NCBI GenBank assembly: GCA_021825035.1
Contig: JAKAIQ010000125.1
Coordinates: forward strand, 1-6,621
DNA: 6,621 nucleotides
Origin: Deltaproteobacteria bacterium
Lineage (GTDB): Bacteria > Desulfobacterota > GWC2-55-46
Direction: 5' to 3'
The notes beneath the pieces are model-generated. The model was not told the origin of the DNA, did no database searches, and was given only the letters and a program-made list of their open reading frames with translations. Shown here in pieces: positions 1-6,429 of the stretch. The position numbers and the translations under genes are program-made. Numbering within the stretch: the first letter of the stretch is position 1; each line of letters begins with the position of its first letter.

Positions 1-650
1 TTCGGCAATGCCTGAGAAGGCATTGCTGCGGTTGCCATGGAACCTACTTTTGCACTAACTGGCGACATTAAATCCGAATTCCCATTTGTTATTGCATTGC
101 TTTGCTCGCCCTTCGGCAATGTATGCAGAGACATTAATGCAGGCGCGTTATGGCCCGCACCTGTACTTACGGGTTTCTTTAAATCAGGAGCCTTATTCAG
201 TCTTTCTTTTTCGAGGCGTTGCTCGTCCTGCGACAAGGCATGCAAAGGCATGAGCGCTGACGCCAGGGAGCCTGTGCCTTCACTAACGGCTGCCATACGG
301 TCATCAGCCCTTTGACGACCATCCTCGGCGCCGGTATTATTCTTCAAGGCTTTAGACATCGGCGCCAAGTCCTGCGCCGATGACCGCCGAGTCCGGCCCG
401 GCAACATTTCGATATCGATTCCGCCGAAGGATTTTTTCCCTTCGGCAAATTCGTTTAATTCATCGTCTTTATTGGCGGAAGCATGCGCGACATTTCCCGG
501 GACGGGGGCTGATGGCGCGGCGCCATTAATAGCAGTGGACAACGGCCCCATAAAAGTCTCAAAATTCAGGGACGCCGTGCTATCTCCAGCCGATACGGAT
601 GAAATCGGCGGAGCTTCACTGTTGTTTTTGCTTGATATGGATAATCCCAT
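1..650 (-). CDS. Probable FliK (flagellar hook-length control) N-terminal part, partial, runs off the window
   Basis: An open frame of 216 codons runs from ATG at 650 to the window edge without a stop, so the C-terminus lies outside. The protein starts MGLSISSKNN and is rich in Ala, Ser, Pro, Asn and Gly, with no membrane segment, cysteine or recognisable domain. It looks disordered, with a charged patch around residues 141-153. FliK is a secreted hook-length ruler whose N-terminal half is poorly conserved and low in complexity, and whose C-terminal domain switches export specificity. That diagnostic domain is not visible here. The call rests on position, directly after fliJ and the motE/ylxF-like gene, on composition, and on the sigma-54 promoter in front. 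GTG at 656 and TTG at 659 are alternative in-frame starts. The ribosome site is poor: AAAGAG lies 10 bases from the ATG and GGTGA only 2. Residues 130-144 and 169-183 form a degenerate repeat. It could instead be another secreted hook or rod protein. Confidence 0.66.
   Translation of the reverse strand, partial: MGLSISSKNNSEAPPISSVSAGDSTASLNFETFMGPLSTAINGAAPSAPVPGNVAHASANKDDELNEFAEGKKSFGGIDIEMLPGRTRRSSAQDLAPMSKALKNNTGAEDGRQRADDRMAAVSEGTGSLASALMPLHALSQDEQRLEKERLNKAPDLKKPVSTGAGHNAPALMSLHTLPKGEQSNAITNGNSDLMSPVSAKVGSMATAAMPSQALP
5..26. repeat. 8-bp perfect inverted repeat inside the fliK-like gene
   Basis: GCAATGCC (5-12) and GGCATTGC (19-26) are exact reverse complements around the six-base loop TGAGAA. 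No T-run follows in either direction and the stretch is coding (AMPSQALP), so it is not a terminator. The related ten-base word TTCGGCAATG occurs at 1-10 and again at 112-121, matching a degenerate protein repeat around residues 171-179 and 208-216. Confidence 0.6.
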
Positions 651-700
651 CGTCACCAATCTCTTTGCGAGTCATAAAGACGCTTCATTAATTCTTTAAA

Positions 701-716
701 AGCAATCAGTGTGCCA
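701..716 (-). promoter_or_regulatory. Sigma-54 (RpoN) -24/-12 promoter driving the fliK-like gene
   Basis: On the minus strand, TGGCAC (716-711), five bases, then TTGCT (705-701) match the sigma-54 consensus TGGCAC-N5-TTGCW at every defined position. The invariant GG (715-714) and GC (703-702) are exactly 10 bases apart. Transcription would start near 690, leaving a leader of about 40 bases before the ATG at 650. The site sits in the only sizeable intergenic gap (651-896) and points at the fliK-like frame. RpoN control of hook and late basal-body genes is established in Vibrio, Campylobacter, Pseudomonas and Caulobacter. That this site is active is inference. Confidence 0.85.
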
Positions 717-802
717 AATCAAATTCATGGCAATTTATAATGAAAAAACAGCTACTTGGACTTTCCGAGGATTAAAGGCTGCGAAACACGGGAAATATGA
801 GA

Positions 803-840
803 GGGTACAAAATTCCTGTCCTTGGGTATTTTTTTCCTGT
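803..840 (-). repeat. Two 17-base direct repeats, candidate activator (enhancer) sites for the sigma-54 promoter
   Basis: On the minus strand, ACAGGAAAAAAATACCC (840-824) and ACAGGAATTTTGTACCC (819-803) share the frame ACAGGAA-N5-TACCC, 12 of 12 outer positions. They start 21 bases apart, about two helical turns, so they would face the same side of the DNA. Read on the plus strand each contains GGTA-N5-TTCC, a partial dyad. They lie about 113-150 bases upstream of the predicted start at 690, a typical distance for bacterial enhancer-binding proteins. The repeat is seen directly. The binding function is inference, and no flagellar regulator motif I know matches exactly. Confidence 0.5.
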
Positions 841-896
841 TCTGGGTTTTTGATTCGGAGAGGATGTCAGAGGCTGATTAAATGGATTTCCGACGA

Positions 897-1445
897 TTAT
901 TTTTTAATCTCCATGTCCTGGCTCAGCTTGACCGATTGGTTTACATCCATGAAACTGAGTATCTTAGCCGCTTTTTTTTCGCTCAGGGAGGACAGGATCA
1001 TGACGGCCATGTCCTCATTAGCTTTTTGAAGCCGTACTGCCGCGTCCTCAGGTCTCATCATGTCATAGATCTTTACGATCTTTTTTATCCTGTCGCCATT
1101 GATCTCGTCAACCTTCTTAATCAACTCATCTATCCGGCCACGCACCGCATTAAGTTCGGCGATCCGGGCATCGACGTCCTTTTCTATGGACAAAAGCCTC
1201 TCTTCCTTGACCTTGACCTCCCTTTCCCTCGCATCAATTTCTTTCTGCCTTGCGGCAAAGGATGCGATAAGGCTCCTTTCCTTCTCCCCATCGGCGATCG
1301 GGTTGTAACTCCGGGACATCTGCGTCGAGATTTCCCGGGTCTCGGCGTATACCGGAGAGCCTTTCAAGATATATGGCGAAAACCAGATGGCAAGGATGAC
1401 CATCTTTAAGACGATTATCGAAACGAGGAACTTGCGTCTACTCAT
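897..1445 (-). CDS. MotE/YlxF-like flagellar operon protein: membrane anchor, coiled coil, MgtE-N-like C-terminal domain
   Basis: The 182-residue protein starts MSRRKFLVSI. Residues 6-27 form one hydrophobic membrane segment after a basic N-terminus, which predicts an anchor with the bulk outside the cytoplasm. A signal-peptidase-like VYA sequence at 32-34 leaves cleavage possible but is far from the hydrophobic core. Residues about 60-125 are a highly charged coiled coil. Residues about 120-178 (IYDMMRPEDAAVRL, then SEKKAAKILSFMD) resemble the helical MgtE N-domain fold, which FliG also shares. Proteins of this build between fliJ and fliK are called YlxF in Bacillus and MotE family elsewhere. 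In Sinorhizobium, MotE is a periplasmic chaperone for MotC, but the role here is unproven. The start at 1445 is chosen over an upstream ATG at 1520 because AAGGA lies 6 bases before it, the membrane segment follows at once, and the overlap with fliJ shrinks to 8 bases. Confidence 0.78.
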   Translation of the reverse strand: MSRRKFLVSIIVLKMVILAIWFSPYILKGSPVYAETREISTQMSRSYNPIADGEKERSLIASFAARQKEIDAREREVKVKEERLLSIEKDVDARIAELNAVRGRIDELIKKVDEINGDRIKKIVKIYDMMRPEDAAVRLQKANEDMAVMILSSLSEKKAAKILSFMDVNQSVKLSQDMEIKK

Positions 1446-1887
1446 GGGTTTTCCTTTTGAATCTGACGGCAGCCATGTCGTCGGATATCTTCTGTGCTTC
1501 CCTGTTGGATCCCTCCACAAACAAGTTGTACGACCTTTCCTTCAGGATTTCCACCGCCTTCTTGTTCTTTGAAGCCTCGATAAGGCTGCGCCTTTTTTCC
1601 TCGAGCCCCGCCTTGACCGAGCTTATTATTCTCGCCTGTTCTTCTATATGCTTCTTAAGGCCGGTCACATAAGTATAGTAAAGGTCGAGTTCCTGGCCTG
1701 CCGCGTTCTCTTCCTTCAATTTATCTATCTCTTCCGATGATTTCCGGTACAAATCCTTCAGGGCCGCGAGCTTCGACTCTTCCTCCGAAAGTGTTCGTAG
1801 CGCTTCGCTGAACTCCTTTCGGGATAATTCCTCGAGCCTTTGCCGGAATTCGTACAGTGGTTCGAGCTTGAAGCTGAATTTATTCAT
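1438..1887 (-). CDS. fliJ: FliJ, flagellar export chaperone / central stalk of the export ATPase
   Basis: The 149-residue protein is almost wholly helical and charged. It starts MNKFSFKLEPLYEFRQRLEE, the typical FliJ opening, and has the conserved region ASKNKKAVEILKER at about 105-118. The length matches the family (about 140-150). FliJ is a small antiparallel coiled coil, related in structure to the F1 gamma subunit. It sits in the FliI hexamer, links the ATPase to the FlhA export gate and recycles export chaperones in the cytoplasm. The gene follows fliI after 17 bases and its last 8 bases overlap motE. No good Shine-Dalgarno precedes the ATG: the nearest is GTGA about 9 bases away, so translation may depend on reinitiation from fliI. 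Sequence conservation in FliJ is low, but fold, length and position agree. Confidence 0.9.
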   Translation of the reverse strand: MNKFSFKLEPLYEFRQRLEELSRKEFSEALRTLSEEESKLAALKDLYRKSSEEIDKLKEENAAGQELDLYYTYVTGLKKHIEEQARIISSVKAGLEEKRRSLIEASKNKKAVEILKERSYNLFVEGSNREAQKISDDMAAVRFKRKTHE

Positions 1888-1904
1888 TGGGCATTTTCAC
1901 AAAG

Positions 1905-3227
1905 TCATATGCCGAGGCTGAAAAGTCTCTGGAGCGTATCCTCGTAATCGACCTTCTCCGAAACATCCTGCTGCAGGAAATTATTTATTTTATCAATCAC
2001 ATTTATCGCATGGTCTACCTTCGGGTCACTGCCTTGCTTGTAAGCGCCGATACTTATGAGGTCGTACGCCCTTTTGTAAGTGGCAAGTATCGACTTCAGC
2101 CGCAACGCGATCTTCTTATGCTCCGGGGTAATTATGTCAGGCATTACCCTGCTTATACTGACAAGTATGTCTATGGCCGGATAATGGCCCTGCGCCGCTA
2201 TGTCGCGAGACAGCACGATATGGCCGTCAAGTATTGAACGCGCGCAGTCCGCTACCGGATCATTAACGTCATCGCCCTCGGCCAGTATCGTGTAAAAACC
2301 TGTTATGGAGCCTGGCCCTGCTGACGTCCCGGCGCGCTCAAGGAGCTTCGGCAGGAGCGCAAATACCGAAGGCGGATACCCCTTCGTGGCCGGAGGCTCG
2401 CCCACGGCGAGCCCCACTTCTCTCTGCGCCATGGCGAATCTTGTTATCGAATCCATCATTAAAAGAACGTTTTTCCCCTGGTCTCTGAAGTATTCGGCTA
2501 TGGCGGTGGCCAGGAGCGGAGCCCTCATCCTGAGTAGCGGCGGCTGATCAGATGTTGCGACGACGAGGACGGATCTCTTGATCCCGTCCCCGAGGTCCTT
2601 TTCAATGAACTCTTTAACTTCTCTTCCGCGTTCTCCGACGAGCGCGATAACGTTTACATCCGCCTCCGTGTATCTGGCCATCATCCCGAGAAGAACGCTT
2701 TTACCCACGCCGCTTCCGGCGAATATCCCTATCCTCTGTCCCTTGCCAACAGTAAGAATCCCGTTTATTGCCTTGACTCCAACGTTTAAAGGGCTGTCTA
2801 TTCTCCTTCGCGATAGCGGATTCGGAGGCTGCGCGTAGAGCGGGTATTCCTTCTCTAATTTCGCGGGCCATTCACCGTCAAGAGGATCGCCAAGGGCGTT
2901 CATGGTGCGGCCGAGAAGACCGGCGCCAACGCCTACGGTCGCGCTTCTTCTTTTCGCGACCATCCTGCTTCCAGGCCCTATACCCCTCACCTCTCCTAAA
3001 GGCATAAGAAGGATCTTATCGTCGGAAAAACCAACGACCTCGCATTGAACCGGCGCTCCGCCGTCTTTTGGATACACCTCGCAGAATTCGCCCACCGACG
3101 CGCCGACGCCGTTGCCTTCCATGACAAGGCCTACCACCCTGCTAATCCTCCCGTGTATCCTGACCGGAGCCGATTCCTCCACCATTCTTGCGCGACTTCT
3201 CAACGATTCTAAAGTTTCAAGAAGCAT
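1905..3227 (-). CDS. fliI: FliI, flagellum-specific type III export ATPase
   Basis: The 440-residue protein is a complete FliI, the F1-beta-like ATPase that forms a hexamer at the base of the flagellar export gate and energises loading and unfolding of substrates. An N-terminal beta-barrel domain covers about residues 1-95. The ATPase core has Walker A AGSGVGKS at 170-177, the catalytic-glutamate loop GERGREV at 198-204 (the GRE form typical of type III ATPases), Walker B NVLLMMDS at 253-260, and the conserved GEPPATKGYPPSVF at 276-289. The conserved SRDIAAQGHYPAIDIL follows at about 340-354. Residues from about 370 form the helical C-terminal domain that contacts FliJ. All key residues are present. 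The ATG overlaps the end of fliH by 11 bases with only a weak GAGAAA-type ribosome site, which suggests coupling. The sequence alone separates it from F1 and V-type ATPases. Flagellar context separates it from virulence type III homologues. Confidence 0.98.
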   Translation of the reverse strand: MLLETLESLRSRARMVEESAPVRIHGRISRVVGLVMEGNGVGASVGEFCEVYPKDGGAPVQCEVVGFSDDKILLMPLGEVRGIGPGSRMVAKRRSATVGVGAGLLGRTMNALGDPLDGEWPAKLEKEYPLYAQPPNPLSRRRIDSPLNVGVKAINGILTVGKGQRIGIFAGSGVGKSVLLGMMARYTEADVNVIALVGERGREVKEFIEKDLGDGIKRSVLVVATSDQPPLLRMRAPLLATAIAEYFRDQGKNVLLMMDSITRFAMAQREVGLAVGEPPATKGYPPSVFALLPKLLERAGTSAGPGSITGFYTILAEGDDVNDPVADCARSILDGHIVLSRDIAAQGHYPAIDILVSISRVMPDIITPEHKKIALRLKSILATYKRAYDLISIGAYKQGSDPKVDHAINVIDKINNFLQQDVSEKVDYEDTLQRLFSLGI

Positions 3228-3864
3228 TTTTAAGTTTCTCTTCTATCTCTGACATGACCGAGTCCAGAGTGGCGTCCACTTCGCCATAGTTCGTCTCAAC
3301 GACGCAGCCGCCTCGTCCAATGGAATCGTCTCCCAGGACGACCACCCCCTTGACCCCTTTGCCGTATCTGGCAAGTTCTTCGCTGTATTGACCCACGATC
3401 CCGCAGTCTTTTGTGTTTACCCTGATTATGACCTCTCCGGCCGCAACGACAGCCTTCATTGCAATCCTAACGCAGTCAAGTACTCCATCCCTCTTCGTAT
3501 CAACTTCCCTCCTGATAACTTTTTTCGATATTGCCATGGCAAGCTCGACCATCTCTTTTTCACAGGAAGCGAACAGAGTCTCCTTGAATACGGAAAGTTC
3601 TTTAAGTATCTTTTCGAGACCGTTAAAGGCTATCTCTGCTTTTTGCCTGCCGAACTCAAATCCGGCGCTTTCGCCGGCCATGAAACCCTTCTCATAGGCC
3701 TCTTTCTCTATAGCAAAGATTTTGTCTCCAACATCTCCTTCGCCGGGTCGCTCATCGGCGACAGCCGTCTTATCGCCTTCCACTTCGCATTCACGCAGGC
3801 TTTCCAGGACGAACGGCTGAGCCTGCTCTATTCCGGTATCTTTATATATCTTAGAAAACGACAT
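3217..3864 (-). CDS. fliH: FliH, regulator/stator of the flagellar export ATPase
   Basis: The 215-residue FliH dimer binds the N-terminus of FliI, holds the ATPase at the C-ring and acts like a peripheral stalk related to F-type b and delta subunits. Residues 1-45 are variable and acidic. Residues 60-72 carry the family hallmark GxxxGxxxGxxxG (Gly 60, 64, 68, 72), followed by a long helix. The C-terminal domain (about 100-215) contains KKVIRREV at 114-121 and the conserved GRGGCVVETNYGEVDATLDS at 183-202, the best FliH signature. The length is near the family norm. The ATG at 3864 is supported by AGAGG 5 bases upstream and lies inside the end of fliG (14-base overlap). The gene overlaps fliI by 11 bases. 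Low overall conservation is normal for FliH, and nothing is missing. Confidence 0.95.
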   Translation of the reverse strand: MSFSKIYKDTGIEQAQPFVLESLRECEVEGDKTAVADERPGEGDVGDKIFAIEKEAYEKGFMAGESAGFEFGRQKAEIAFNGLEKILKELSVFKETLFASCEKEMVELAMAISKKVIRREVDTKRDGVLDCVRIAMKAVVAAGEVIIRVNTKDCGIVGQYSEELARYGKGVKGVVVLGDDSIGRGGCVVETNYGEVDATLDSVMSEIEEKLKNAS

Positions 3865-4867
3865 CGCCGCCTCTTTTGACTATCTTTCCTTCCTGTTCGA
3901 GCCTGCGAACTACTTTTATTACCTCCTGCTGAGCCCTTTCCACATCGCTCAGTTTCACCGGTCCCTTGGCTTCCATGTCCTCTTTCATCAGCTCGGCTGC
4001 CCTTTCCGACATGTTCTTCAGAAACTTTTCCTTTAATGCGTCCTCGGCGCCCTTGAGAGCTACAATAAGCACATCGGAGCTGACTTCCTTGATTATCTGC
4101 TGCATGCCCCTGTCGTCAATCTCGATGATATCGGCGAACACGAACATCTTTTCCTGGATCTTGATCGCGATATCAGGGCTTATCTTCTCAATGATATCCA
4201 TAATGCTGTTGTCGGATTTCGATCCCTTAAGCTCCAGGTGGTTCATAATTTCGGCGGCGACCTTTACACCCTCCACAGTGCGTCCCTCAGAACCGCCGGC
4301 ATTAAGCATATGCTCATTGAGCATGAGTTCGAGGTCTTTAACCGCCGAGATGGGAATGGTCTTCAGCGTGGCGATGCGCAGCATTACCTCGCCTCTTACC
4401 CTCTCGTCTGCGATATTCATCAGCGTCTGAGCGGCGCGATCAGGGTCGAAATGCGTCAATATCAGGGCTATTATCTGAGGATGTTCGGATCTTATGAGGT
4501 TGGCAACCAACGCCGGGTCCATCCACTTAAGCGACTCTATGCCGCCCTTTTGCGTCTCCCGCGTAAGCCCCTCTACGACGGGTTTCGCCTTTTCAGGCCC
4601 AAGGGCCTTTGTAATAAGATTTTTAGCGAATTTCATACCCTCTACGGTGATTTCCCCCCTGTTCACCGCGTCGACAAGTTCTCCCAGCACCTGCTTTCCT
4701 ACATGAACTGGAACAGTATCTTTTTTTACAATGGTGCCTCCGACTTTTTGCATTTCATCAGGGGTCATGAACTTGCAAACTTCGCCGGCAAGATCCTCTC
4801 CAAGATGCATGAGCAGTATGGCGGCCTTTTCAGTCCCGCTGAGTTTGTTGACGTTTTCCTTGGCCAT
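3851..4867 (-). CDS. fliG: FliG, flagellar motor switch / rotor protein
   Basis: The 338-residue FliG forms the upper C-ring, binds the FliF tail through its N-terminal domain, FliM through its middle and C-terminal domains, and generates torque against the stator. N-terminal domain is about 1-100, with LSGTEKAAILLMHLGEDLA at 9-27. The EHPQ motif is at 128-131, a Gly-Gly hinge at 191-192, and MFVF at 241-244. In the torque helix region the charges known from E. coli (K264, R281, D288, D289, R297) align by eye with K272, R289, E296, D297 and K305, so charge is conserved at each position. The start is set at 4867: it forms TAATG with the fliF stop, and GGAGG lies 4 bases before it. ATG at 4885 would add six residues (MVKGGV) and has AAGGG abutting the codon. 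The gene overlaps fliH by 14 bases. Confidence 0.98.
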   Translation of the reverse strand: MAKENVNKLSGTEKAAILLMHLGEDLAGEVCKFMTPDEMQKVGGTIVKKDTVPVHVGKQVLGELVDAVNRGEITVEGMKFAKNLITKALGPEKAKPVVEGLTRETQKGGIESLKWMDPALVANLIRSEHPQIIALILTHFDPDRAAQTLMNIADERVRGEVMLRIATLKTIPISAVKDLELMLNEHMLNAGGSEGRTVEGVKVAAEIMNHLELKGSKSDNSIMDIIEKISPDIAIKIQEKMFVFADIIEIDDRGMQQIIKEVSSDVLIVALKGAEDALKEKFLKNMSERAAELMKEDMEAKGPVKLSDVERAQQEVIKVVRRLEQEGKIVKRGGDVVF

Positions 4868-6426
4868 TACTCCTCCCTTAACCATCCCTTGAGAACCATG
4901 GCGACCTGCTGCGGATTGTCCTTGACCTGCTTTCTTATTTTGACAAAAGCATCATCCGCGGTATTCCCGGCCTCCAGCGAGAGGTCCGTTCCTCCTCCTG
5001 AAAGGCTCTTCCTGAGGTCGGCAGGCAACGGCGGGGCCACGTGCACTTTAACGAGCGGTCTTACTATGAAGAGTACCAGAAGGACAACTACGAGAAGGAC
5101 GCTCGCGTACTTGATAAACATGGGTATCATGTATGGCTCTATGATAGACGGTCTGTCTATCGCGGCAACGACGCCCTCCTCGACACCGGCTTCGAATGGC
5201 GAACTAACTACGGTTATGACATCGCCTCTTTTTTCGGAAAAACCGACGGCGGCCTTGACCATATCAGTATATTTCGCGATCTCCTTGTCATCTCTTGGAA
5301 CAAATTTCCTTACCTCTTTTCCTTTCGCGTCCTTGGACACCTCATATATGCCGTCTACGAGGACTGAAACCGTTAACCTCTTAATGGAACCCACCGGCTC
5401 CACTACATGGCTGACGACCTTATTTATCTCGTAATTTACGACGTCGTTCTCCCTCTGTGACTGAGGCTGTTCGAGATTTGCGTTGGCACGGTTCCGATTC
5501 TGGCCCGGCATGTTGGAAAGCACACCCGGAACACCCATGCCAGGCGTCCCGCCTATGGTTTTCTCGAAATCCTTTTGCTCGCTCCTCTTCACCTGGCTTT
5601 CCGGATCATATGTCTCCTCCGTCCTTTCAACCTGTCTATTATCGAGGTCGACGGATACTCGAGCTACAGCCTTATTCGCTCCCACTACCTTTTCGAGCAT
5701 GGATTGAACGCGGGATTCGAGGTCTTTTTCAATCGATGTCTTATACTCAAGCTGCGAAGAACTTAGCCCCACGATGCCGTCTTCCCCGGATGCCCTTGTC
5801 CACATTTTTCCCATGGTGTCCACAACAGTGATGTCGCCAGGCTTCAGATTGTCAACGCTATTGGAGACCAGATGGACTATCGCGCTTACCTGTCCAGGCG
5901 TCAAAGACTTGCCCGGTTTCAGCCTGACGACTATCGAGGCGCGGGCCTTTTTCTGTTCGTCGAGGAATACTCCTTTGTCAGGCATGACCAGGTGCACCCT
6001 TGCGCCCTCTATCTCTTTTATCTGGGCTATGGTCCTTGCCAGCTCGCCCTGAAGGGCCCTTTTATAATTTATCTTCTGCACGAAGTCCGTAACCCCAAAA
6101 CCCGATTTGTCAAAAATCTCGAACCCTACCCCTCCGCCCTGGGGCAATCCTTCGCCGGCGAGCTCCATCCTCGTTTCGTATACCCTGTCGGCGGGCACGT
6201 ATATGACGGGTCCTTCGATCTTATACGGTATTTTCTTCTCCTTGAGCTTCTCCATGACGGCGCCGGAATCTTCGGGTGAGAGCCTTGAATAAAGAATCTG
6301 ATAATCCGTACCCTGCGACCAAAGGAATAAAATTATTATAACCGAGATGAGAAGCGCCGCTCCTCCTAAAACTATTGACAGCATCATCCTGCTGAGCGAT
6401 TTCAGATAGTCGAGCATTTTTCCCAT
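4867..6426 (-). CDS. fliF: FliF, flagellar MS-ring protein
   Basis: The 519-residue FliF is the inner-membrane scaffold of the basal body, assembling first around the export gate. Transmembrane segment 1 is at about 15-37. The YscJ/FliF ring-building domain follows (about 45-220), with GEGLPQGGGVGFEIFD at 91-106 and ARVHLVMPD at 142-150. A Gly/Pro/Asn/Gln-rich, low-complexity stretch at about 291-326 is the variable periplasmic loop, followed by the conserved NYEINK at 331-336. Transmembrane segment 2 is at about 434-457. The cytoplasmic tail ends with VKDNPQQVAMVLKGWLREE (501-519), the conserved FliG-binding helix. The length is typical (500-580). The start is ATG 6426, with AGGTG 6 bases upstream and 3 bases after the fliE stop. 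ATG at 6417 is a possible minor alternative. The end shares one base with the fliG start. Confidence 0.98.
   Translation of the reverse strand: MGKMLDYLKSLSRMMLSIVLGGAALLISVIIILFLWSQGTDYQILYSRLSPEDSGAVMEKLKEKKIPYKIEGPVIYVPADRVYETRMELAGEGLPQGGGVGFEIFDKSGFGVTDFVQKINYKRALQGELARTIAQIKEIEGARVHLVMPDKGVFLDEQKKARASIVVRLKPGKSLTPGQVSAIVHLVSNSVDNLKPGDITVVDTMGKMWTRASGEDGIVGLSSSQLEYKTSIEKDLESRVQSMLEKVVGANKAVARVSVDLDNRQVERTEETYDPESQVKRSEQKDFEKTIGGTPGMGVPGVLSNMPGQNRNRANANLEQPQSQRENDVVNYEINKVVSHVVEPVGSIKRLTVSVLVDGIYEVSKDAKGKEVRKFVPRDDKEIAKYTDMVKAAVGFSEKRGDVITVVSSPFEAGVEEGVVAAIDRPSIIEPYMIPMFIKYASVLLVVVLLVLFIVRPLVKVHVAPPLPADLRKSLSGGGTDLSLEAGNTADDAFVKIRKQVKDNPQQVAMVLKGWLREE
4870..4879 (-). promoter_or_regulatory. 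Strong Shine-Dalgarno deciding the fliG start
   Basis: The minus strand reads AAGGGAGGAG followed by TAATG. The SD core GGAGG (4876-4872) lies 4 bases before the ATG at 4867, inside the last codons of fliF. It selects that ATG over the one at 4885 and allows terminating fliF ribosomes to reinitiate on fliG. Confidence 0.8.
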
Positions 6427-6429
6427 GGA

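Noticed and set aside
5..26. Inverted repeat near the window start as a terminator or protein binding site.
   Set aside because: It lies within the open fliK-like frame and lacks a T-run. A coding repeat is the simpler explanation.
744..780. Possible rho-independent terminator after motE (T-run at 749-744 on the minus strand).
   Set aside because: The bases before the T-run form no GC-rich stem; only a loose CTTT/AAAG pairing is visible. I cannot support a terminator in the gap.
37..1029. Several short plus-strand frames (37-315, 472-699, 709-1029) that could be read as small genes.
   Set aside because: The first two are antisense to the continuous fliK-like frame. The third crosses the non-coding gap and the end of motE and would cover the sigma-54 promoter and repeats. 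None shows a family feature.
1446..1520. Longer form of the motE-like protein starting at ATG 1520 (25 extra residues).
   Set aside because: It would overlap fliJ by 83 bases, its extra residues are just fliJ read in another frame, and the ATG at 1445 has a good ribosome site directly ahead of the membrane segment.
3388..3879. A 163-codon plus-strand frame opposite fliH.
   Set aside because: It mirrors the FliH coding frame, has no clear ribosome site or domain, and lies wholly antisense to a well supported gene.
4238..5434. A 398-codon plus-strand open frame antisense to the fliF-fliG junction.
   Set aside because: The minus strand in the same place encodes unmistakable FliF and FliG with all key motifs. 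The antisense translation has no recognisable domain and spans two unrelated genes, as expected of a shadow frame.
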